From Amycolatopsis sulphurea (GTDB lineage: Bacteria; Actinomycetota; Actinomycetes; Mycobacteriales; Pseudonocardiaceae): a DNA stretch of 64,000 nucleotides. How positions within the stretch are numbered: position 1 is the first letter of the stretch; each line of letters opens with the position of its first letter. The notes under the pieces are model-generated. The model did not search any database. It saw only the letters and a program-made list of their open reading frames with translations, and was not told the DNA's origin. A program made the translations under genes and the position numbers. Shown piece after piece: positions 51,953 to 61,138 of the stretch. The stretch spans positions 1,550,001 to 1,614,000 of the forward strand of contig NZ_PDJK01000002.1 of NCBI RefSeq assembly GCF_002564045.1, given 5' to 3'.

Positions 51953-54565
51953 TCAGGTCAGCAGGGTCAGCACGGTTTCGGAGTGCCGTCCCGGCGAGCG
52001 GGCCGTGCGGGCTTGCAGCCAGGCTTCGAGGCGGTCCTCCGGCAGCGGCCGCGAGATCAGGTAGCCCTGTGCGACGTCACAGCCCATCGCTTCCAGCTGG
52101 TCGCGGGCGACGTCTTCTTCGACGCCTTCGGCGACCACGGTCAGGCCGAGCGAGTGGCCGAGCTCGACGATCGACCGGACCACCGCGAGGTCGCCGAGGT
52201 CGGTGCCCATGCCGAGGACGAAGCTCTTGTCGATCTTCACCTGGTCCACCGGCAGCTGGCGCAGGTAGGCCAGGGACGAGTAGCCGGTGCCGAAGTCGTC
52301 CACGGCCAGTTCGATGCCCAGCGAATGCAGCTCGCGCAGGATCGGCAGGGCCTTCTGCGGGTCGGACATCACACCGGATTCGGTCAGTTCGAAGGTGAGC
52401 AGTTCCGGGGGTACGCCGAAGCGGGCCAGTTCGCGTTCCACCTTCGCCGGGAAGTCCTCGTCGGCGAGATTGCGCACGGACAGGTTGACCGCGGCGGAGA
52501 TGCGCAGGCCTTCGTCCAGCCATTTGCGCACCCGCTTGAGCGATTCCTCCAGCACGAACGAGGTCAGCACGCCGATCAGGCCGGCCGCCTCGATCGCGGG
52601 TACGAACTCGTCCGGGCCGAGCCTGCCGAACTCGGGGTGCACCCAGCGCACCAGCGCCTCCACCCCGGCCACCTGCCGGTTCGGCAGGGTGATCTTGGGC
52701 TGGTAGTGCACCGAGACGTGCCCGTCTTCGAGGGACTGCCGGAACTGGGTGACCATCTGGAACCGGCGGAGGAAGATCTGTCCCATGCTCGGCACGTAGC
52801 CGCGGACTTCTTCGCCGCCGCGGGTGGCGCGCACCGCCACGTCGGCCCGCTGCAGCATGCCGTCCACGTCCACCTCGCCCGCGTCGTTCGCGGAGCCGGC
52901 GTAGCCGATCATCGCGTTCGCCTCGACGGAGAGCCGGTCCACCGGGTACGGCTCGGACAGCTCCACCCGCAGCCGTTCGGCGACCTGGTGTGCTTCCTCG
53001 GTCGTGCTGCTCACCAGCAGCGCGGCGAACGAGGCGCCTTCGAGCCGGGCGAGCGGTACGTCCGGGCCGAGTGCGTCGCGGATGCGGCGGCCGGCGGCGA
53101 TCACCATCCGGTCCGCCCAGGAGTAGCCGAGGGCGTCGCTGACCGTGGAGAACACGTCGAGGTCGATGCGCAGCACGACGACCTCGGCGGAGTCCCGCAA
53201 CGGGTCCCTGGCCAGCTGCTGGAAGCCCGGCCGGTTCAGGTGGCCGGTGAGCGGGTCGTGGTAGGCGTCGTGCCGGAGGGTGGCCAGCAGCCGCCGGTTG
53301 TCCAGCGACGTCGCGAGGTGGCTGGCCATCGTGCCGAGCAGCTGCACGTCGTACTTGCCGAACCCGCGCCAGCGTGAGAGCCGGTCGTGTGCCTCGGCGA
53401 TCCCCAGCAGCTGGTTCGCGCTGCGCAACGGGACCACGAGCGCTTCCTGCGCACCACGGGCGAGCAGCGAAGCACGGACGTCCGGGTTCGCCTCGGTGAT
53501 GCGGAAGTGCCGGACGTGCGCGCCGGGCAGGCGCAGCAGCGGATCGTCGGAATTCGGGTCGGGCTGCGGCAGCTCGTCGCCCGCGACGACCACGCGCATC
53601 GGGTCGTCGGCCTCCAGCCGCAGCCGCAGCACTACCCGGCCGGCCGCGAGCTGATCCTTGATCCGCTCCGCGATCGTGGCCCATTCCCGCACGTCAACGC
53701 CTCCGACGAGGTCTTCGCCCCGGGTCGCCGGGCGGGCCGCGGCCTGCTGCCCGGACCGCGCGACCATCAGGCTCACGTCCGAGAGCGCCTCCATGTCGCG
53801 CTGCTCGCGCAGCAGATCGGAATAGGCCCAGTACAGCGCGGTCAGCCCGAGGAACACGGCCAGCACCAGCGGCCAGGCCTGCGGGGTGTTCGAGATGACG
53901 AGGTAGCCGGACAGGCCGACCGAGGCGTTCACGAAGCCGACGACGAGGATGCGGCCGGTCAGCCGGATCGCGGTGCTGACCCGCATCCGGCGGCGCAGCA
54001 CGCGGACCGCGGCCAGCGCGAGCAGCGTGCTGATCAGCGGCGCGGTGAGCGTGCCGGCCAGCGCGGCGACCCAGGGGATCCCGGTCGCGCCCATCGCGTG
54101 CGCGACCAGCCCGGCCACCGCGAACGCCCCGGTGATCTCGAGCAGGAACGCGCCCGCGTTGTAAAGCACCCGGCCGGCCACCTTGCGGGCCAGCAGGGTG
54201 CCGATCCCGGCGACCAGGTGCGCGGCGAGCACGACCTCGAACGGCGCCACGAAGAAACCGATTACCAACGGTATTTCGGTGAACGAGATGGTCCACGAGA
54301 TCCCGCTGCGCACGTCTACGTTGATGCCGAGCTGCTCGGCGAGCAGGAAGGCCAGCGCGAGCACCGGGCCGATCCACCACAGGTTGCCCGAACCGTGGAA
54401 GGGTAGCCAGGTCCCGACCGCGAACGCGGCGAGCACGCCCAGGGTCAGTACCACGAAGGTATAGCGGCGGAACCGGCTCTCGTCGGTGCGGGGCTCGGCG
54501 GGCGCGATGCCCTCCTTGCTCTTCGCTCCGGGTGCGGCACCGGGGTGGGCGTTGCGGTCCGGCAT
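51953..54565 (-). CDS. Membrane GGDEF-EAL protein, likely c-di-GMP phosphodiesterase
   Basis: 870 aa from ATG 54565, with GGAAGG upstream. Residues ~35-260 carry multiple membrane helices, followed by a GAF-like region (~290-440), a GGDEF domain and an EAL domain. The GGDEF site reads EGASF at 509-513, so cyclase activity should be lost. The EAL domain keeps E636 (VEALVRW), NLSVRN, ELTE, DDFGTGYSSLAYL, VKIDKSF, AEGVE and QGYLISRP, so it should be an active phosphodiesterase. The layout recalls the Streptomyces Rmd proteins. It diverges from the GNAT gene. Confidence 0.93.
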   Translation of the reverse strand: MPDRNAHPGAAPGAKSKEGIAPAEPRTDESRFRRYTFVVLTLGVLAAFAVGTWLPFHGSGNLWWIGPVLALAFLLAEQLGINVDVRSGISWTISFTEIPLVIGFFVAPFEVVLAAHLVAGIGTLLARKVAGRVLYNAGAFLLEITGAFAVAGLVAHAMGATGIPWVAALAGTLTAPLISTLLALAAVRVLRRRMRVSTAIRLTGRILVVGFVNASVGLSGYLVISNTPQAWPLVLAVFLGLTALYWAYSDLLREQRDMEALSDVSLMVARSGQQAAARPATRGEDLVGGVDVREWATIAERIKDQLAAGRVVLRLRLEADDPMRVVVAGDELPQPDPNSDDPLLRLPGAHVRHFRITEANPDVRASLLARGAQEALVVPLRSANQLLGIAEAHDRLSRWRGFGKYDVQLLGTMASHLATSLDNRRLLATLRHDAYHDPLTGHLNRPGFQQLARDPLRDSAEVVVLRIDLDVFSTVSDALGYSWADRMVIAAGRRIRDALGPDVPLARLEGASFAALLVSSTTEEAHQVAERLRVELSEPYPVDRLSVEANAMIGYAGSANDAGEVDVDGMLQRADVAVRATRGGEEVRGYVPSMGQIFLRRFQMVTQFRQSLEDGHVSVHYQPKITLPNRQVAGVEALVRWVHPEFGRLGPDEFVPAIEAAGLIGVLTSFVLEESLKRVRKWLDEGLRISAAVNLSVRNLADEDFPAKVERELARFGVPPELLTFELTESGVMSDPQKALPILRELHSLGIELAVDDFGTGYSSLAYLRQLPVDQVKIDKSFVLGMGTDLGDLAVVRSIVELGHSLGLTVVAEGVEEDVARDQLEAMGCDVAQGYLISRPLPEDRLEAWLQARTARSPGRHSETVLTLLT

Positions 54566-54823
54566 CCGACCTTCCTTCCCGGCAGCCCGGTCGCGCTCGG
54601 CAGTGCTCGTCAGTGACGTCAGGTGTGGACGAGAGCCGCACCTTACCCCGTAGGGCGTACCTGCGTCCCTTTCGAGACAGTAGGAGATCACCCCACGGTT
54701 AACAATGGGCGTCCGCTGCTGACCTGCAGGGACCAAGGAGTGAAATTGCCCGTTCGGGCTGATCTGCCGAGGTGGGGTGTGTTCCGGGGTCCGGACGGCG
54801 CGGGCGCGGATCACAATGAGGGT

Positions 54824-55762
54824 ATGCACAACGACGTGACAGCCACCGGCCATGCCGCGCGCATCGCCACGGTGGACGCACTGCTGCCCGCGCCACTCCC
54901 GTTCCGCGTGCACGGCGACGACACCCTGCTCACCGCCGAGGCCGGCGAAACCACCGCGGCCGGCCTGGCCACCTGCACCGAGGTGGGGCCGGACAGTCCG
55001 CAGTCGATCTGGCGGGCTCGCGTCGAGCACCGGCTCGAAGTGCAGCTCGCCGGGCCGGATCCGGCGGCCGGACTGGACGCCTTGCTCACCCGATGGGATG
55101 AACACCTGCACTCCCTCGCCCAGGTGGGGGATGCCGAGTGCGCGGCCGTGCTCTCGCGGCCGAGCCGGGACACCGCGGGCACCACCGAACTGCTGCGGCA
55201 CGGCTTCGCCCCGGTCGGCGTGATCGCGGTCCGCCCGGCCGCGCGGATGGCCGCGCCCGGCCCGGCCACCACCCCCGGCGTCTGCATCCGGCACGCCACC
55301 CCGGACGACCTCGGCACCGCGATGCGCCTGATGCTGGAGCTGCAGCGCTACGACGCGCAGTTCGGCAAGGTCACCGTGCGCCCGGGGATCGAGGAGCTGC
55401 TGGAGAAGGAGCTGCTGCGGCAGCTCGAACGTCCCGAGCCGCAGTTGTGGATCGCCGAGCTCTACGGCCGGCCGCTCGGCATGGTGCTGCTGCAGATGCC
55501 GGACGAAACGGGCTGGATCGGCCACCGGGTGGCGGCTTCCCGGATCGGGTACCTGTCCTCGCTCGCGGTGTCCGAGGCGGCGCGGTCCGCCGGGGTCGGC
55601 TCGGCGCTGGCCGCGCACGCGCACCAGGTCTTCGACGAGGCGGGCGCGGACGTCGTGCTGCTGCACACCGCGGTGGCCAACCCGCGATCCACGCCATTCT
55701 GGTACGCGCAGGGTTACCGGCCACTGTGGACCGGCTGGCAACGGCGACCGGCGGCGCGCTGA
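54824..55762 (+). CDS. GNAT-family N-acetyltransferase
   Basis: 312 aa from ATG 54824. The C-terminal ~160 residues form a GNAT domain: CIRHATPDDLGTAMRLMLEL, LWIAELYGRPLGMVLL, SSLAVSEAARSAGVGSALAA (acetyl-CoA loop) and a last strand before FWYAQGYRPL. The N-terminal ~145 residues look like a degenerate second acetyltransferase domain. The substrate is unknown. It is monocistronic and followed 21 bp later by repeat copy C. Confidence 0.87.
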   Translation: MHNDVTATGHAARIATVDALLPAPLPFRVHGDDTLLTAEAGETTAAGLATCTEVGPDSPQSIWRARVEHRLEVQLAGPDPAAGLDALLTRWDEHLHSLAQVGDAECAAVLSRPSRDTAGTTELLRHGFAPVGVIAVRPAARMAAPGPATTPGVCIRHATPDDLGTAMRLMLELQRYDAQFGKVTVRPGIEELLEKELLRQLERPEPQLWIAELYGRPLGMVLLQMPDETGWIGHRVAASRIGYLSSLAVSEAARSAGVGSALAAHAHQVFDEAGADVVLLHTAVANPRSTPFWYAQGYRPLWTGWQRRPAAR

Positions 55763-56077
55763 AATATCAGGGAAGTATCAGGTCTGTGAAGGGGCCCTTC
55801 ACGGACTCTGAGTCCGTGAAGGGCCCCTTCACAGACTTCGGGACAGGTCCGGCGCACAGCGCGAGGTGGTCGCGAGTCTCGAACACCTCCGCTTCGCCTG
55901 CTGCCGGGCGTGATCGACGACGATGGCAGGCGCCGTCGATGATGACGCGGCAGCCGCGGCTCACTCTGCTGATCACGGGTCCTCGACCGACTTTGCCGAG
56001 ACCCTGGACTCAGCGTCCCGTGAAGGACCCCTTCACGGCCTTGGCGCTAATCTTGGGCCCGGACGAGGGGAGTCTCG
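55763..56077. other. Intergenic region rich in palindromic repeats
   Basis: A 315-bp gap between the GNAT and methyltransferase genes. It contains repeat copy C and a half-site GTGAAGGACCCCTTCACG at 56020-56037, with an inverse TCGGCAAAGTCG-type motif near 55989-56000. No open frame here has a ribosome site. The ribosome site GGGGAG of the methyltransferase lies at the right end. Confidence 0.6.
55784..55836. repeat. GTGAAGGG palindromic repeat, copy C
   Basis: Same sequence as copies A and B: CTGTGAAGGGGCCCTTCACG, GACTCTGAGTCC, then the second palindrome. It begins 21 bp after the GNAT stop and can fold as a terminator for that gene. Confidence 0.88.
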
Positions 56078-56926
56078 ATGACCGAGCAGCCGGATTCCGC
56101 ACCGCGCGCACCCGAAGGCGTCGACACCGAGAAGCCGTCCGCGGCCAGGGTGTACGACTGGTTCCTCGGCGGAAAGCAGAACTGGGCCGTGGACCGTGAG
56201 TTCGGCAAGAAGCTGGAACAGCAGTGGCCGCTCGTGCGCCCCGGCTCGAAGCAGAACCGCGAGTTCATGAATCGCGTCGTGCGGGCCGCGCTGGACGCCG
56301 GTATCCGGCAGTTCATCGATCTCGGCTCCGGCGTGCCCACCGCGGGCAACGTGCACGAGGTGATCGACGCCGAGCTGGACGAGGACGACACCGCGACCGT
56401 GGTCTACGTCGATTACGAGCCGGTGGCCGTGGCGCACGCGACGCTGATCCTGGAGGACGAGGCGGCCACCGACTGGGCCGGCATCGTGCAGGCCGACGTG
56501 CGCGACGCCCGTGCGGTGCTGCGTGATCCGCGTACCCGCGAGCTGATCGACTTCGACCGGCCGGTCTGCCTGATGATGATGGCGGTGCTGCACTTCTTCG
56601 GCCCGGAGGACCACGTCGACGAGGTCGTCGCGAACTATCGCGCCGCGCTCGCGCCGGGCAGCTGGCTGGCCATCTCCCAGATGACCGAGGGCGACGGCAG
56701 CGGGCCCGCGCTGGAGGGGCTGCGCTGGTTCGTCGAGCAGTACCGCAAGACGAGCAACCCGGTGTGGCTGCGCGACCGCGCGGAGATCGAGCCGTTCTTC
56801 GGCGGCTGGCCGCTGCTCGAACCCGGGATCCAGCACTTGCCGCACTGGCGCCCGGAACGGCAGCTGAACACGATCGAGGCGGAGGCCACCCCGTTCGCCT
56901 GGTGCGGGGTCGCGCGCAAGCCGTGA
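56078..56926 (+). CDS. SAM-dependent methyltransferase (DUF574/Methyltransf_19 type)
   Basis: 282 aa, ATG with GGGGAG five bases upstream. The family start PSAARVYDWFLGGKQNWAVD (residues 20-39) and motif I FIDLGSGVPT (79-88) are typical of this actinomycete-specific, often multi-copy family. YVDYEPVAVAHA binds the cofactor ribose, and ADVRD precedes CLMMMAVLHFF. The methyl acceptor is unknown; members occur near regulators and in secondary metabolism. It precedes lon by 96 bp. Confidence 0.92.
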   Translation: MTEQPDSAPRAPEGVDTEKPSAARVYDWFLGGKQNWAVDREFGKKLEQQWPLVRPGSKQNREFMNRVVRAALDAGIRQFIDLGSGVPTAGNVHEVIDAELDEDDTATVVYVDYEPVAVAHATLILEDEAATDWAGIVQADVRDARAVLRDPRTRELIDFDRPVCLMMMAVLHFFGPEDHVDEVVANYRAALAPGSWLAISQMTEGDGSGPALEGLRWFVEQYRKTSNPVWLRDRAEIEPFFGGWPLLEPGIQHLPHWRPERQLNTIEAEATPFAWCGVARKP

Positions 56927-56985
56927 CGCGGAGCCTGATCGCTGCCAGCGAACACTCCCCGGGAAACAAACCCACCCTTCGGAGA

Positions 56986-57006
56986 GTTGAGCAAGACAGA
57001 CTCAAC
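56986..57006 (+). promoter_or_regulatory. HAIR-type operator (HspR site) before lon
   Basis: GTTGAGC-N7-ACTCAAC matches the HAIR consensus CTTGAGT-N7-ACTCAAG at most positions, with the right 7-bp spacer. It ends 16 bp before the lon ATG. HspR represses dnaK and lon in Streptomyces through such sites, so heat-shock derepression of lon is expected here. Confidence 0.8.
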
Positions 57007-57022
57007 TATCCGAGGAGTGCAC

Positions 57023-59425
57023 ATGTCCGACACCCGCCTCCTGCCCGTGCTCCCGCTCGATGACGACGTCGTGCTGCCGGGCATGGTGGTCCCGCTCGAC
57101 CTCACCGACACCGAGACCCGGGCCGCAGTGGAGTCCGCGCAGGCCCGCACCCCCGCCCCGGCGTCCTTCCCCGGTATCCGTTCCGGTGCGGCGGGCAAGG
57201 CCGAGGTCCTGATCGTGCCGCGGATCGACGGCGAGTACGCCGAGTTCGGCACGGTCGCCACCGTCGAACGCGTCGGCCGGATTCCCGGTGGCAACGCCGC
57301 GGTGCTGCTGCGCGGCACCAGCCGGGCGGCCGTCGGCCGGATCGCGGACGGCCCCGGCGCCGCGCGCTGGGTGCACGCCGGCGAAGTCACCGAGACCACC
57401 GACGAGCGGTCCGCGCAGCTGGCCACCGAGTACAAGAGCGTGGTCATCTCGCTGCTGCAGCAACGCGGCGGCTGGCAGATGATCGACGCGGTCCAGCAGC
57501 TGGAAGAGCCGTCCGCGGTGGCCGACTTGTCCGGCAACGCGCCGTACCTCAAGACAGCACAGAAGCTGACCCTGCTGACCACGCTCGACGTGAGCGCCCG
57601 GCTGGAGAAGGCCCTCGAATGGAGCCGGGCGTACCTGGCCGAACTGGAGGTCACCGACACCATCCGCAAGGACGTGCAGGAGGGCATGGACAAGCAGCAG
57701 AAGGAATTCCTGTTGCGCCGCCAGCTCGAAGCGATCCGCAAGGAACTGGGCGAACTCGACGGCACCGGCGAGGACGACGACTATCGCGCCCGGGTCGAGG
57801 CCGCCGAGCTGCCCGAGCCGGTCAAAAAGGCCGCGCTGGCCGAGGTCGACAAGCTGGAGCGCACCTCCGAGCAGTCGCCCGAGGGCGGCTGGATCCGGAC
57901 CTGGCTGGACACGGTGCTGGAGCTGCCGTGGAATGAACGGACCGAGGACGTCTACGACCTCGCCGCCGCGCGGGCCGTGCTCGACGCGGATCACGCGGGA
58001 CTCGACGACGTCAAGGAACGCATCATCGAGTACTTGGCCGTGCGCAAGCGTCGCGCGGAGTCCGGGCTCGGCCCGGTCGGCGGACGGCGTTCCGGCGCGG
58101 TGCTGGCGCTCGCGGGTCCGCCCGGGGTCGGCAAGACCTCGCTCGGCGAATCCGTGGCGAAGGCGATGGGCCGGAAGTTCGTCCGCGTCGCATTGGGCGG
58201 TATCCGGGACGAGGCGGAGATCCGTGGACACCGGCGCACGTACGTCGGCGCGTTGCCCGGCCGGATCGTGCGCGCGATCAAGGAAGCCGGCTCGATGAAC
58301 CCGGTCGTGCTGCTGGACGAGATCGACAAGGTCGGCGCCGACTACCGCGGCGACCCGACGGCGGCGTTGCTGGAGGTGCTGGACCCGGAGCAGAACCACA
58401 CGTTCCGCGACCACTACCTCGAAGTGGAGCTGGATCTGTCCGACGTGGTGTTCCTGGCCACCGCCAACGCGCTGGAAACCATCCCCGGCCCGCTGCTGGA
58501 CCGGATGGAGCTGGTGACCCTCGACGGGTACACCGAGCACGAGAAGGTCACCATCGCGAGGGACCACCTGCTGCCACGGGAGCTGACACGCGCCGGGCTC
58601 GCACCGGGCGACGTGACGCTCACCGACGAGGCATTCAGCCGGATCGCCGCCGAGTACACCCGTGAGGCGGGTGTGCGCGACACGAACCGCACGATCGCGA
58701 AGGTGCTGCGCAAGATCGCCACGAAGGTCGCGCTGGACGAGCTGTCCCTGCCGGTCACGCTGACCGCGGCGGACCTGGAAACCCACCTCGGCCGTCCGCG
58801 GCACGTGCCGGAGTCCTCCCTGCCCACGGCCACCCAGCGCACGTCGATCCCAGGCGTGGCAACAGGTTTGGCGGTGACCGGGGCCGGCGGTGACGTGCTC
58901 TACATCGAGGCTTCGCTCGCCGATCCGGAAAGCGGTTCGACCGGCCTGCAGCTCACCGGACAGCTCGGCGAGGTGATGAAGGAGTCGGTGCAGATCGCGT
59001 TGTCCTACCTGCGTTCGCACGGCGCGGAGCTGGAGCTGCCGGTGCGTGACCTGAAGGAACGCGGCATCCACGTCCACGTCCCGGCAGGCGCGGTCCCGAA
59101 GGACGGCCCGTCCGCCGGGATCACGATGACCACCGCGCTGGCCTCCCTGCTGTCGGGCCGAGTGGTGCGCGCCGACGTGGCGATGACCGGTGAGGTCTCG
59201 CTGACCGGCCGGGTGCTGCCGATCGGCGGGGTCAAGCAGAAGCTGCTGGCCGCGCACCGGGCGGGGATGAAGACCGTGATCATCCCGCAGCGCAACGAAC
59301 CGGATCTGGACGACGTGCCCGAGGAAGTGCTGTCGCAGCTCGACGTCCACCCGGTGGCCAACGTCCGGGAAGTGCTGGAGCTGGCGCTGACCCCGGCCGC
59401 GGCCCCGCTGCCCCAGGCAGCCTGA
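57023..59425 (+). CDS. lon: ATP-dependent protease Lon
   Basis: Degrades misfolded and regulatory proteins. 800 aa from ATG 57023, with GAGGAG five bases upstream; a longer frame from 56987 would run through the HAIR site. The N-terminal substrate domain starts LPVLPLDDDVVLPGMVVPLD. Walker A GPPGVGKT is at 365-372 and Walker B VVLLDEIDK. The Ser-Lys dyad is S697 (DGPSAG) and K740 (GGVKQKLL). No zinc or membrane insertion. A monocistronic heat-shock gene. Confidence 0.97.
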   Translation: MSDTRLLPVLPLDDDVVLPGMVVPLDLTDTETRAAVESAQARTPAPASFPGIRSGAAGKAEVLIVPRIDGEYAEFGTVATVERVGRIPGGNAAVLLRGTSRAAVGRIADGPGAARWVHAGEVTETTDERSAQLATEYKSVVISLLQQRGGWQMIDAVQQLEEPSAVADLSGNAPYLKTAQKLTLLTTLDVSARLEKALEWSRAYLAELEVTDTIRKDVQEGMDKQQKEFLLRRQLEAIRKELGELDGTGEDDDYRARVEAAELPEPVKKAALAEVDKLERTSEQSPEGGWIRTWLDTVLELPWNERTEDVYDLAAARAVLDADHAGLDDVKERIIEYLAVRKRRAESGLGPVGGRRSGAVLALAGPPGVGKTSLGESVAKAMGRKFVRVALGGIRDEAEIRGHRRTYVGALPGRIVRAIKEAGSMNPVVLLDEIDKVGADYRGDPTAALLEVLDPEQNHTFRDHYLEVELDLSDVVFLATANALETIPGPLLDRMELVTLDGYTEHEKVTIARDHLLPRELTRAGLAPGDVTLTDEAFSRIAAEYTREAGVRDTNRTIAKVLRKIATKVALDELSLPVTLTAADLETHLGRPRHVPESSLPTATQRTSIPGVATGLAVTGAGGDVLYIEASLADPESGSTGLQLTGQLGEVMKESVQIALSYLRSHGAELELPVRDLKERGIHVHVPAGAVPKDGPSAGITMTTALASLLSGRVVRADVAMTGEVSLTGRVLPIGGVKQKLLAAHRAGMKTVIIPQRNEPDLDDVPEEVLSQLDVHPVANVREVLELALTPAAAPLPQAA

Positions 59426-59467
59426 CCACGAGGTGGCCCTGTTCTCCGGGACGGGGCCACGCTCCGG

Positions 59468-60098
59468 TCAGATCCGCGCCCTGGCGGGGACTTCTCTGGC
59501 GAGCAGCAAAGCGACACCGCCGAGCAGGGTGCCCGTGATCCGCCGCTGCCAGACCGCGAAGGACGGCCGGCGGGCGATCAGCCCGGCAACGGACCTGGCG
59601 GCGAGCACGATCAGTGCGTTGACCAGAAGACTGACGACGATCTGCACCCCGCCGAGCGCGAACCCCTGCGCGGTGGGGTTCGCGCTCGCGCCGGATCGAT
59701 GAACTGCGGAATCAGGGCCAGGTACAGGATCGCGGCCTTGGGAGTGAGCAGATTCGTCAGCAGACCCACCGGAACAGCTGCCTGCCGGGTCACGTTCGAG
59801 CCGCTGCGGTTCGAACAGCCCGCGGCCACCGGGTTTCAGGACCTGCCAGGCGAGGTAGCCGGCGCCGACAGCCTTGAACCCGATATACAGCCACGGCACC
59901 GCGACGAAGACCACGGCCAGCCCGAGGTTGGCCATCGCCAGGCAGGCGAGGAAACCGGCGCCGGTCCCGGCGAGCGAGATCCACCCGGCCCTGGCTGATA
60001 CTGCGCGACACCAGATACCTCAGGTTCGGCCCGGGCGTGCGGACCATACCCAGCGCGGTCACCGCCGTCCCGGCCGCAGCAGCCGTCGAAATCACCAT
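59468..60098 (-). pseudogene. LysE/RhtB-type exporter, frameshifted
   Basis: Segments of a LysE-family amino-acid exporter are spread over three frames. The start is MVISTAAAAGTAVTALGMVR and RTPGPNLRYLVSRSISQG (from ATG 60098). A shift near 59990 leads to AMANLGLAVVFVAVPWLYIG and GAGYLAWQVLKPGGRG. A second near 59810 leads to LLTNLLTPKAAILYLALIPQ, and a third near 59700 to GFALGGVQIVVSLLVNALIV, ending at 59468. Three indels make sequencing error unlikely, although one or two could be artefacts. It is probably inactive. Confidence 0.8.
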
Positions 60099-60181
60099 GC
60101 TTGAGGATGCTGCGGCCCGGCGACCGGGTGTTCGAGAGCCGATCGGGAGACGCCGACCTGCGTCCTTTTCGGACAGTCGGG

Positions 60182-61063
60182 TCAGCCGGTGGCGCCCGCC
60201 ACCCGGGCGACGTTCATCACGTACTCGCCGTAGCCGGACTTCGCCAGCTTCGTGCCGAGCACGTAGCACTCGTCGGCGCTGATGAAGCCCATCTTCAGCG
60301 CGACCTCTTCGAGGCAGGCGATCCGCACCCCGGTGCGGTGTTCCAGCACCTGCACGAACTGGCCGGCTTCGAGCATCGAATCGTGCGTGCCGGTGTCGAG
60401 CCAGGCGAAACCGCGGCTCAGCTCGATCAGCTGCGCCCGGTCGCGGCGCAGGTAGGCCAGATTCACGTCGGTGATCTCCAGCTCGCCGCGGGCGGAGGGC
60501 TTCAGGTTGCGGGAGATGTCGACCACTTCGTTGTCGTAGAAGTACAGCCCGGTGATCGCGTTGTTCGACCGCGGGTGGGCCGGCTTCTCCTCGATGGAGA
60601 CCAGCTTGCCGTGCTCGTCGACCTCGCCGACGCCGTAGCGTTGCGGGTCCTTGACCTGGTAGCCGAAGAGCACACAGCCCTCCAGGTCGTGCGCCGCGGT
60701 GCGCAGCGTGGTGGAGAAGCCCTGGCCGTAGAAGATGTTGTCGCCGAGGATCAGCGCCACCGGATCGTCGCCGACGAAGTCCGCGCCGATCACGAACGCC
60801 TCGGCCAGCCCGTTCGGGCTCGGCTGCTCGGCGAAGGAGAAGGAGAGCCCGTACTGGCTGCCGTCACCGAGCAGCCTGCGGAAGTTCGGCAGGTCGGACG
60901 GGGTCGAGATGATCAGGATCTCCCGGATCCCGGCCAGCATCAGCACCGAGATCGGGTAGTAGATCATCGGCTTGTCATACACCGGCAGCAGCTGCTTCGA
61001 CACGGCTTGGGTGATCGGGTGCAGCCGGGTACCACTACCTCCCGCGAGCACGATGCCCTTCAC
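60182..61063 (-). CDS. rmlA: Glucose-1-phosphate thymidylyltransferase
   Basis: Makes dTDP-glucose from glucose-1-phosphate and dTTP, the first step to dTDP-rhamnose for the cell wall and glycosylated products. 293 aa, the usual length. The nucleotide-binding motif [11 protein letters not shown] is at the N-terminus; [33 protein letters not shown]-type IEEKP and [12 protein letters not shown] are all conserved. It stands alone here; other rml genes must be elsewhere. It follows the sialidase-like gene by 75 bp on the same strand. Confidence 0.96.
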   Translation of the reverse strand: MKGIVLAGGSGTRLHPITQAVSKQLLPVYDKPMIYYPISVLMLAGIREILIISTPSDLPNFRRLLGDGSQYGLSFSFAEQPSPNGLAEAFVIGADFVGDDPVALILGDNIFYGQGFSTTLRTAAHDLEGCVLFGYQVKDPQRYGVGEVDEHGKLVSIEEKPAHPRSNNAITGLYFYDNEVVDISRNLKPSARGELEITDVNLAYLRRDRAQLIELSRGFAWLDTGTHDSMLEAGQFVQVLEHRTGVRIACLEEVALKMGFISADECYVLGTKLAKSGYGEYVMNVARVAGATG

Positions 61064-61138
61064 TTACCGCTCCCTCGTTTCCGCCTACGGACGCTTCACT
61101 CACCGTACCGACTGCCCGGCGAGGGACGCCCGGAAATT

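Noticed and set aside
53000..53100. Active diguanylate cyclase in the membrane GGDEF-EAL protein
   Set aside because: The signature is EGASF instead of GGDEF, so cyclase activity is not supported.
59468..60098. Programmed frameshifting in the LysE gene
   Set aside because: Three separate shifts would be needed and no slippery sequence is evident, so a pseudogene or sequence errors are simpler.
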